DNA of 64,000 nt from Enoplosus armatus (taxonomy: Eukaryota; Chordata; Actinopteri; Centrarchiformes; Enoplosidae): positions 4,199,608 through 4,263,607 of the forward strand of contig NC_092184.1 of assembly GCF_043641665.1 (NCBI RefSeq). The letters run 5' to 3'. A program made the translations under genes and the position numbers. Shown piece after piece: positions 28,282 through 40,539 of this stretch (positions are counted from its first letter, which is position 1; every line of letters starts with the position of its first letter). Below the pieces are notes generated by a model that did no database searches, had not been told where the DNA came from, and worked only from the letters and a program-made list of their open reading frames with translations.

Positions 28282-31200
28282 TCCCAGCTAATGTGGACAG
28301 GTAAAAATGTGATACAGTCAGACATTTCTAGCCGTCTCTGAAACTGATGATGTATTAGTGGTGGAGTCACGTAATGTGACTGTATGTTCCCTTTCCATCA
28401 GACATACATTGGTTCAGTGCTGGTGTCAGTTAACCCATACAGAGACCTGGAGATCTACACCAAGAACCACATGGAGCGATACCGTGGAGTCAACTTCTAC
28501 GAGGTCTCGCCGCACATGTAAGTATACGACCTTCTGCACACCTTGGCAGTGTACAGCTCAGCTACACATTAGCTTAACATTTTCAGAACTCTCGCTTACA
28601 GTCTTAAAAAATGACCGGCTTTAAAGGTACGAAAGATGCGCAGCAATCAAATGGAGGGAAGCAGGTTTCAGCAAATAATCCTTCAGAACATGCAATCATT
28701 AAAAACAGTCTATCTTGTTCCTCCCAGTCTCATATGGAATTCATACTTTGTGCCTGACCATGAATGCAGCATTATATACATGAGTGAAAGTTGGGAAGAA
28801 TGATTCATTGCACGTCTGCTCTTACAGGTGACTGTGGGTGGATGTTTACCATTGCCTTGTTTTTGTTCCAACACCCTAAAAGGAGTCTTTTCACCCTAAT
28901 ATGACATAACATTTGTTGCACCTGTATTCTAAATGCTGCCACAGTGTGTTTGTTCAGAGAACATGGGAATATTTGCCATAAGCGCCACTCTCAATACGTA
29001 ATGCTCTCATGGTCTGACTGTCCTGTCCTCTATCAGTTGTTTTGCAAGACGTCATGGCATGAGGCAGTATGTTTGTTTGAAAGGTTACCGCAGGAGTGGT
29101 CGGGGAATTCCTTATTAAATCCTCCCCGACGCCATATGTCGGCTACAAAACAATCAAGTGCATTATGGAGACTCGAAGTGGCGTCATCGAAAACATTTCA
29201 GAATCTCTCACTAGCTCTTTCTCTCTCTGCTATAACCACTGCTCGTTTCTTTTTTTTTTCCCTTTTTTTTTTACTTCAACACTCGAGCATAGGGCCAAAC
29301 GTTTTCTCTCCCTCTGAGTGGAAAGAAAGATGTGCTTTGGCAAGTAGAGGGGGAGAGTTGCAGAGAGAAAACGGGAGGGAGAGGTGGAAAGAAAAGTAAG
29401 CAAATGATGGTACCAGGCAAGAGGTTTCCTCCCTTGAGAGGGAATTCCTCTGACCTGAACCTGACCCCCCCACATACAGTATGATGCAGATATGGCCAAG
29501 CTGGTGGTTTTATCTTCCAGCAATTAGTCTGGTGTCAGAAATGTGTCCAAAGAGGCTGAAACAACATATCAGTGCTGATAGCAGCAACGGGGCTGACAAA
29601 TGATACTGTAACTAAAACAGACTGTGCTCCGCTCTGGACTTTATGATTCATACTGGTAGTCCAATGTCTTTCCATCTTCACACACAGTGAGAGGCTGTAT
29701 GTTACATTCAGACACAAGTTTTCCAAGAGAGGCTAAATGTTTTCAACACATCATCAACACCATGACTGATGATTAATTGTCTCACATGTTATTCTGAATC
29801 ATGTAAATGCATTTTTCTATTTTACCCATCACTTCAGCTCAGTTTAGTAATGTTGAGCAGAAACCAAAGTTACTAATATTTAATGAATATTTAATGTGTA
29901 CTGTTTTGACTGTTATCAGTCATTTTGGATTTAAACTGCCAATACAAAATAAGTTTGCCAATATTTAAAGCTGATCTAATCAATATACTTATATTAACAA
30001 TAGATGAAATGAATGTGTGTAATGGGAAAAGGGTCACTTGTAGTGAACTCACAGAATTGTTAACCCATTATTCCCCTCAATTCTGTGGATCTTTTTAGCA
30101 TCTTTCATCTCATTGTTTTGGTTTTACTGTCCACAACTTCAGGCTCTTGCTCTCAGCAGTGTTGATTCCAGCTGCAGCAGGCAGCTGTTTCCAGCGAAAA
30201 AGCTCTGAAAACACACTGTACACTACCTGCTACCTGACTAACTGGTGAACATAGTGGATTATTTAGCAGCTAAAGAGGCAGATATGAAGAAACCGGCGAC
30301 CCACATGTAAAGCTTTGCTGCATGGCACTTATAGTGGTCAGAAACTGCCCAGGGTATCGTTAAGGTCTTCCTATAGCCAAGGACATTTTTTTTTAATTAT
30401 GTATGTAGTATGATTTCAACAAATGTTATCATATCTGAATTATATCACCAAATGGCCAAATCCATGTATTGGTGTAATTCATGTTTTTTTCTGAAATATT
30501 TTGACATCAAATGTTTTCCCAATTGCAGTCCGAGGCCTGTTTGTGTAACACATGTTTGTCGTTCAGTTTTCTCTTACTCTTCTGAACCTCCTGCTGAACA
30601 GCTGCCTGATCACGTCTCTCCCCTTCCACTCCTCCAGCTATGCAGTGGCAGACAACTCGTACCGGTCCCTGAGGACAGAGAGGAAGGACCAGTGCATCCT
30701 CATCTCTGGGGAGAGCGGCGCCGGGAAGACAGAGGCGTCCAAGAAGATCCTGCAGTACTACGCCGTCACCTGTCCGGCCAGCGAGCAGGTGCAGACCATC
30801 AAAGACCGCCTGCTGCAGTCCAACCCTGTGCTGGAGGTGAGATGGCACGTCGTTGATCTGGGAGAGCGCCTGTCCTGGACAACACTGAGCAGGGAGCTTT
30901 TCAGCATCTTGAATTTGTTGAAATTCAAGTCAGCTGAACTTATTATGCTGTTGAGTGATGAGCTTCTGGTTGATGCTGTGTTGATGAATGTGGCCTAATA
31001 CAGTAGATGCTGTATGTTGGATTGTTGATGAATTTGCTTTTTATAATAATAAGATCTCAACCTGTCCGAAGTGACATGAAGAGCTGATAAAGAATAAGAC
31101 ACATGTATAATATGTTGTTATATAAGTCAATTTTTTTTAGGCCCAAACAATTACTAAATGTCATACTAGAGAAGAAATCTGTCATCTTAATGTTGTTATG

Positions 31201-33496
31201 CACTATCGCTTCTGTTAGAGCAGTAGAAACAGCAGCCAGGCAATAACCTGTTTGATAAAGAGGCATTGTTATGCCTTGCCGACAGTCAGAATAAGTGTAC
31301 AGTGGCCTGCAGGGGTCAAATATAAGAGAAATACAGTCAATAACCAGCGTTTTTAGCAACAGTTATTGATTTATCTGCCAAATATAAAGTCTGTTAACAT
31401 CTTGAAGTCAGTGAGGGGAAATTGTGGAACGTGCAGCCAGTATTATTCACCTCCACTGTGATGGTTATAATGCAGTTCATTTGATTATCCTGGATTTTAT
31501 TGGAGTGTTTGAATGTCCCATAGTTTAAATGCTTCCTCAGAGGATTCATTGAGAGTCATCAGAAACAACAGTGAATTTCCATATTCACATGTGCTTTCAA
31601 AAACCTACATTGGTTGAACAAACCTGACATGCAAACGCATATTTTGATATATATTTGAAATGTTTTTGCCACACTGTAAAGAATAGAGTGGTGATTGTTT
31701 CTGTGTTTTGGTGATGAAGGCAATAGAGAGGTACTAGAGTTTACCGAAGTGCTTGTTGTGATGTCTGGCGTGTCTCTGCCAGATGCTCTCCAGATGTGTA
31801 TATGTGTGTGAGTGTACACCATGCCCTGTAATCTGTGCTACTGTCCTATGCAAACACTGCCTGTGGTTTTCTCTTTGTTTCACTGCTACCTCCTCATCTG
31901 CTATCCTGTCTTTATCACCCTTTTTCTCTCTGTTTCCTGTCATCTCTCTGCCTCGTAATCCGTCAATCATCACTCCTCTCCACTCTTTATCCCACTCTAT
32001 CTTCTCTCCAGGCCTTTGGCAATGCCAAGACGTTGCGTAACGACAACTCGAGCCGCTTTGGCAAGTACATGGACATTCAGTTTGACTTCAAGGTGAGCAG
32101 GATGGTCTGATTTACACTGGCAGCTACTTTACTTTAGTAAACACTGTTCAGCAAGTCTTCTACCGCAACATATTGAAAACCAAACAGGAAAATCCAGGCT
32201 CTGTTGTTTTGCATGGTAATATTAACAGTGTAAATATACTTTGTTTTCTGTAACAGCAATTCGCTTTTGCATAGATTTTTTTTAGAGTAATTAATCACAT
32301 CACTCCTCCCTCCTTTATCCCTTTTATGTGGGTACACAAAATATGTTATGGACTACAAAATCCCTGTGCACCTGCATGCTATATCAACCCTCCATCACAC
32401 CTCAGTACCCCAGCCTTACCCTCTCCTCCTCCTCCTCCTCTTCCTCCCCCCTCCCCCCCTGGCCTTTATCCCGTCGGCAGGGTGCCCCGGTGGGAGGCCA
32501 CATCATCAACTACCTGCTGGAGAAATCCCGCGTGGTCCACCAGAACCACGGGGAGAGGAACTTCCACATTTTCTATCAGCTGATCGAAGGAGGGGAGGAG
32601 GACCTGCTGAGACGCCTGGGCCTGGAGAGGAACCCTCAGCAGTACCAGTTCCTGGTCAAAGTGAGTATTTAGTACTTTCATAAACGGAATACATTTTTTC
32701 TGAAAAAGGAACAAAACTGTACTTTCATTGCTTGAGACTATGAGGTCGTCCCACCAATTGTTATCTTAACAAGTTCTGAGATTTAGTTGGATTTAATGCA
32801 TTCGTGCCACTTCACAACTCTTGAAATTTCTGTGTCTGTGAAGTAATAAGAGCACCTGGTCAATGTGAGTATGTAGTGCATTCAGCGTCAGTATTTATTA
32901 GCTGCATTTATGTGATAATAGCCCTCAGCATCAGCAGCATCAGCATCAGCAGCAGCAGCAGCAGCAGCAGCAGCCACAGCTGATATATTGATTGCACTGC
33001 TGCTGAAAATGTGCAGGTGTGTATTTTGGCAGCACCACTTGATACATCCAGCCAAAGAAAGCTGAGATAGATAAAAGCACACCACTCAAAGTAAGCCAAA
33101 CTTTTCTAATGTTCTCTAAACAACAGCAGCCCTACAAGAACTTTGCCCTCGTGAAATGCAGTCTAAAATTGGCAACAATGCTAAGAGTCATGCTAGCAGC
33201 TTTGTGAGGCTGTACTGAAGTGCATCAGTGCAGGGTTTTGTGTTTCTGTCTTTTCCGATTCCTGGTTTAAATTTTGGATAGAATATCTTAATTGCCCAGG
33301 GAAGTAAATGTTGATGGGTAAACCTGCAACAATGCCACTTCATAGAATATGGAGTCATTCTCCACGCCTTTGGCCCTGGAGCGAAACCCTCAGATGAATA
33401 TAAGCCATCTGTAACCATCTGCAGAGAAGTTGGAGTATGTCTTTCTCCTACTCGCTCTTGCTCTCTCTCTATCCTGTCATAAGTCATTGGTCTGTA

Positions 33497-33595
<99 letters not shown>

Positions 33596-35707
33596 AGTGG
33601 GAGTTCTGGTTAATAGGCTCTCAGTCAGGGACTCTCAGTGCAGCGAGAGGAGCTTTCCTCAGGGGGCAAATCTGGCTTAAGGCACTAGCTGAACCCTCCC
33701 CTCAATGAACACACACACACCAACAGCTACTGAGCAAAAACACCTCGTGTGTGTTTGTTGAAAAAGGTGTTTACATCACGTATAAATAGGTGTTTACTTC
33801 ACATGCACCTATTTACTGGGCATGCTCCGAACTTTACGAGGAAATAAAAAGCTGAAGTAGATTTTAAATATGTAGTCTGTTCATAATTTTTTGTGTGTGT
33901 GTGTGTGTGTGTTTTCCATAGGGTAACTGTCCCAAAGTGAGCTCCATCAACGATCGCAGTGATTGGAAGGTGGTGAGGAAAGCCTTGACTGTGATTGGCT
34001 TCAACGAGGACGAGGTGGAGGTAAGGACCAAGTCCAAACTGTGTAAATCATGACTGACATGTTTGTTTATGTCACCCAAAGTAGTGCAGCAGGAGGAAAC
34101 TCTCTATTTTCCTGAAGTAAACAGAGCAGGTGGAAGCTATGAGCCCTTTACTCCACATTTCTAAGGACTGTATGAAGCTTATACATGTTGCACGGAATAC
34201 TTTGCATTTTCAGTAGTTTGATAACTACTAAATTCTTAAAAAAAAACAACCCATGATAGACATCACGACTCCCACTATGTGTATTAATACAGTTTTACGA
34301 TGAACAGTGAAGTGGTCCATGTGCCTGAGGGGGCTGAGGCTGTTTCTGTTTCAGACTTGCACTGTGGATGTTCGTATTTGAAAGTGTTTCTTAGACAGAG
34401 TTGTGTGTGTGTGGCTGTTATTATATGGTGAGAACTTATTTGTGCTCAGCGTGGGAGTCTTGGTTGATGTTCATGAGTCTGGGCTTGCTGCCAGAGCTTT
34501 TTTAGATCTCACACTGCTCGTAGAGTGAAGAGCAGGTGTGAGCGTGTGCAGCTCTGGGATACTTGGTGAGCATGTTGCTACATTCCTATCCTGTTCGATT
34601 CGTAACCCAATTTTATCAAAGCCACCCTTATCTGCCATAAAGATAGCCTCGGCAGTAACTTCAGATCTGTATAATCTTATCGTGCCGCAGCCTCTCATGT
34701 CTTTACCTTTGTTCTCTCCCTCCTCCTGAGTGCCCTTCTCTGTCCCCGCTCTCCACCTCCTTATTTTTCTACCCATATTGTTCTTTCTTGTCCTTATCTC
34801 TCCTTCCCCTCCCTCCATGTGTTTTCTCTGTGTAGGAGTTGTTGAACATAATCGCCAGCGTGCTCCACCTGGGGAATGTGCAGTACGGCGGGGAAGAAGG
34901 CAATGCCTGCATCACTTCTGACACACAGATAAAGTACCTGGCCAGGGTAAGATGCTGCACCAAGCAGTTTCATAAACACTCCAAACAGGCCAGGGGGAGC
35001 CTGGGCCTGCATTTATCAAGTATCTCAGAATTCCTCTTAAGAAGAGCACTGGAAGTTATTTATGAAGCTTTCACTTTTGGCAAGTTAGGACTGATTTCAT
35101 ACTCTAAGACGCTTGATAAATACATGGCTTGGACTTGAGTTTGAAATTCTATGACCACGAATAAGCGAATTCATATATCCATATATCCTACAAATGATGG
35201 GGAAGACTAAGATCCATTTGAATAGTCTGCTTTAGAAATGTGGATCATACTTTGGAAAACATCCCCCATTGCTTCCTGCCCCAATTTTCCAATTATACGT
35301 CATTAGACATAATCAACAGATACCATCCCCAGGATGTCACTGCTGCTGAGCAGCGTGACGTCTGTCTGTTTACAGGACTGCGGATCATTTCTATGTCATT
35401 GGAGTGACTGTAATGCGTGCTAAAGTTGTTGTGCTTTTCCAGTTGTTAGGAGTGAATGGGGCAGTGCTGACGGAGGCACTCACACACAAGAAGATAATTG
35501 CCAAGGGAGAGGAGGTAGGTTTGGATACACACTCTCATTGTAGTGCGAGTGTGTGATAAGCGTTTGTATACAAAGCTTTCCTGTCTGTGTAATGTCTGGT
35601 CTGGTCCAATGTAATTATATTGTAACTTGTCTAACTGTCCCTGCTGAACCCTTTCTAACTCTTATTGTCTGTCTTTGCCTGCCTCTACTCGGCCTCTCTC
35701 CTTCCTG

Positions 35708-35792
<85 letters not shown>

Positions 35793-35927
35793 CATCAGTT
35801 GATGAGCCCGCTGAACCTAGAGCAAGCGTCATCAGCTCGGGATGCTTTGTCCAAAGCAGTCTATGGACGCACCTTCACCTGGCTGGTCAACAAGATCAAC
35901 GCTTCGTTGGCATACATGGTACACACA

Positions 35928-35960
<33 letters not shown>

Positions 35961-38841
35961 GTAGTCACTGCAGTGACCCCTTGGTATGACTACATAGTTT
36001 TCACTAAATTTAAATGTTGGATACATTTTGACTTCATCTTATGTTACTGTCATGAAATCACTCACAAGCTAAATCCAGAGATTATCCAACACTGTAGTGC
36101 AGAGCATGTTGGTGTCTCCCCTTCAATCTATTACAGCACGGCGCCACCTTGTGGACATTACCCATTATTATTATTATAACATCAATAATATCTTATTCTT
36201 GTTTTGGGTGTCATGACTGTGTTAGTTATTACACACTTTCTTGACCATGATTATTTAGTAGAAGGTTTATTTTAAGGCTTAATGTGTTTTTCCTTTCAAA
36301 TAGATACCAAGATGAGTTTTGTTCTGTTTCTCTAACAGGATGACTCCTACAAGAATTACTCTGTCATTGGCCTCCTGGACATCTATGGTTTCGAGGTCTT
36401 CCAGAACAACAGGTACAGTATTAATGCTTTTTGTTCGTGCTGAATTTAAACCTCACCTCTTTAAAAGCGGACTGCAGTTTAGAACAGACATCCAACTCAA
36501 CTGTACTGTTTCTTATTTAACTTCAAGTAATGGAACAAAACAAAAAATACTGAAAACTAACTCAGGCAGTTTGATCAAAAAGAAATAATCTTTGCACAAG
36601 GTGCCTGGAATTTTCCGGGAGCTTTCAGCTGCATCTCGTGGTCTTCATCGGCTGCTGGAGTTTGCTCAGTTGGTTACCAAGCAACCTGAGTGAACTCCAT
36701 ATGCTGACAGGCAGCTGAGAGTTTCCCAGTAAGAATTTCTATAAGGTCAATATGTAGCCTCCAAGCTGAACCTACACAGTGTTTATGTACCCCATGTTTA
36801 TATGTGGTATGAATTATGGTAAGATTAAAATGAGGCTTTAGTTAAACATCCGTCACCAGCCCCTCAGTCACCCACCAACAACATGCTTATGACCCTGTGC
36901 ATTGTGTTTGTCGCTGTGTGTTGCAGCTTCGAGCAGTTCTGCATCAACTACTGTAACGAGAAGCTGCAGCAGCTCTTCATTGAGCTCACCCTCAAGTCAG
37001 AGCAGGAGGAGTACGAGGCTGAAGGCATCACGGTCAGACATCGCTTTCTTCTCTCCCTCAGTGTCCGTTGTTTAGTCCAGATGTTAATGCACCTTAACTG
37101 CATTTACACCTGGACTCTGTATATGGGTATATGTGTTGTTTTCCTTTGGTCCCACCTTCTCCAGCGCTCTATCATGCGGTTTTGACATTTTGTTTTCACC
37201 ATCCATTATCGCCCCATTTCTCCTCCCTCAGCCGGGGCTTAGGCTTTGCAAAGAGCTCCTAATGTGATCGCTGTTGCAGTTGTGTTTTTCAATGTGAAAT
37301 TGGTAATTTAATTTATCCCTCTGCTGTTTCACTTGGTTGCACTAACAGGCTTGTGAAGTGATTTACAGTAAGTGCACATGTTTTTTAGAAGAAGCTGCCC
37401 CATTAGAAATGACGCCTTTAACCCTGTTATTGTTAGTTATGTATCTTATTTATTCACATTTAAAATCTTAAATGATACCTCTTAAGGAAATGACATGTCA
37501 AAAGAGGTTTGCATTAGAAGATGATATCTAATTCCAGATCTCTCTCTTGAATATTCTCCTCAGTTGCTCCCTTTTGTCATTGCTCCATTTATATTCCTTG
37601 CATTTATATTGTTTTGCTTCTTTGGAACAAGGGCCTCTTCTGTTCAGTCTAATCTAAATGCACTGGTCAGAGAGCAGGTTGTGGGAGAAACTTGGACGCA
37701 CCTCTCAAAGAGCCCATTATCATCTGACATCAGGGCCGTGGGCCGCGCTCTCTGTCATCTCTGTGGAAATGATGTGGCTGTTAGTGCTAGCATAACCTAA
37801 CGCTGCTGCACTCGGCCCCCGTGGAGCTCTGTGTTCATGTGTGTGTCCACATGCAAGTGGGTGAGCAGCGTGTCGCTGTGCCAGGATTCCTGGGATTCTG
37901 CAGATGATTGACTTTACGGTCATTAAATAGTTCAGAATAGTTTTAATTGTATCAGGTTTAGACTGATAAATTCTAGAAAAATGTATGTGCTATACATTTT
38001 TTAAGTTCATACAGTGAGAGAAACACTCTTGAAAAAACAATGTAATTATGTTCATTTATGCCAGGCAAGGCCAGTTAATATCCATGACAGGGTTTATTTT
38101 CTCATGATCTCTAACCGAAACAGTGCTTGTGTCTTTGCAGTGGGAGCCAGTGCAGTACTTCAACAACAAGATCATCTGTGACCTGGTGGAGGAGAAGTTC
38201 AAAGGCATCATCTCCATTCTGGTGAGGAGACACGCTGCGCTCTGTCTCTGCTACAGAGGTCTCATAGCTTAAGAAACTAAGAATTTGATCTCAAAAGAAA
38301 GCTGACTTATTAAATTCATCCTGACAAGAAAACAACCAAAGATATGTGGCAAGATAAGGTGACACATTAAAGGAATAGGTCAACATTTTAGGAAATAATC
38401 CTGGAGGCTTATCATCAGTCACTCAGAAGCAAAAACTGGTATCATCTGTATAATAGGTAATGAATGAATTGATTTGATGGTAGTACTAATAGCCATTCGT
38501 GCAAACTCCTAATGTTAATGTAAATGATATGGGGACATAGACTAGCAATGACTGATTGCTGCTCTTTCTGTCTTCCCATCACAGGATGAGGAGTGTCTGA
38601 GACCTGGAGACGCCAGTGACTTCACCTTCTTAGAGAAGCTGGAGGACACTGTGGGAGGACACCCACACTTTGTCACGTTAGTTTGATTCCTGTTTTTGTC
38701 TTCTACAACTACTGCAACACCACAAATATACCCAAAGCAGTTTGGTGTTACAATACTTTAAAGTCTGGCTATTGACTGGCTTGTGGTACCAGACTCTGAA
38801 CTATTGAATATGTGTCCAGTCCATGTACTGATATATCCATG

Positions 38842-38922
<81 letters not shown>

Positions 38923-39026
38923 TTCTCTGCAGTCACAAGCTGGCTGATGCAAAGACCCGGAAGGTAATGGCCCGTGACGAATTCAGACTGCTGCACTACG
39001 CTGGAGAGGTCAACTACAATGTCAAC

Positions 39027-39073
<47 letters not shown>

Positions 39074-40239
39074 ACTGCTGTAAACAAGGCCAGTGTGACC
39101 TCAAGTCCTTGGATGTTAGGTGTTGTGGTGGATTGGGCATGGAGGTACCAATACCATTTGTTAAATATAACACGTCTTCAAACCAAAACAACCTGATTTT
39201 AAACTTTTGTCACAATGTGAAGGGAGTTACTGTAAGTTCTCAAGTAAATGAGACAAACAACAAGTAGACAAACAAATAGAGGCTGGCTGCTAATAAAGAC
39301 CTGGTGAGAGTTACCTGGACTACATTTTCTAGCTCTAATTTCATCAGTACAACAACGTAGTCACGGTATACTCACCCGTCTGCTGCTCTGAGTTTCAGAC
39401 TAGCACATCCACTGTGTGGAGTATTTTCCTGTCCTGGATGCTTCTATATCAGAGTGTCCCTGTCCTCTGGACATGATCTACATGGATCATCCACTGCTGA
39501 CTTTTTTCCTGGGACATGTTAGCTTTAGCCTCAATCTTCAGTAGCCGTCAAGTGCTTATTTAAGACTTTACAAGTTCACATGTCAACTGGAAACATTAAA
39601 AAGTCAGCCCGAGGCGGCGCTTTTCAACCAACTCATCCAGCTCATGTCAGCTTAATTAGCTATCTAGCCGCAGCTGCTAAAGTCTGGTAGCGGGAACTTT
39701 CATTTCAGCAGACAAAATCAACAATGGCCGGCTCGAGGTGACATTGTTTCAAAAATGACCACGAATTTTTGGTGGTAAATCTGCGGCTTTTATCGTAGTA
39801 AACTGTAAAAGTGCTGTGCGAGAACAGAAAGCTCAGCAAGCGCAGCAACAGTAAGTAAGAATGGAGGGACTTAGTGCACACTCCTCTCCGGGCGCTTAAT
39901 GTATCAAAAATCAAGTTCTCATTCTCATTTGTCTCATTCAGGGTTTTTGGACAAGAACAACGACCTGCTCTTCAGGAACTTAAAAGAGGTGAGACTGCGT
40001 TTAAAATCAACAGCAGATTTGGATTACAAGACAAAGCAGCAAACTGTATTTCACTTTGATAACGTGATACATTTGTGGAACGTTGCACAGTGTTTTCCCC
40101 ATCCAAAGGTTAAAAAAGGTCTTTTGTGTATGTTTGCAGGTCATGTGTATGTCAGAGAACAAGATCCTGACGCAGTGTTTCGACAGGGAGGAGCTGAGTG
40201 ACAAGAAGCGCCCAGAAACGGTGAGATACCTTGTTTGTT

Positions 40240-40289
<50 letters not shown>

Positions 40290-40483
40290 TATTCCCTCTT
40301 TGTGTCCTGAGGTGTTCTCTTCCACACTCTTACAGATCATACTCTCATACATCCCAACATACTTTCCCACAGCAAAACAAACAGTGGTGTGTTTCCTCTC
40401 TCCGGTTGTTGAGTGGGCAGTCTGATGGGGATTCTCTGCGGCCTCCCACTCACTGAGGAATGCCCTGACACTTGTATGCCCTT

Positions 40484-40539
<56 letters not shown>

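Noticed and set aside
30507..30848. 113-residue minus-strand frame
   Set aside because: It is the antisense of myo1c exon 4.
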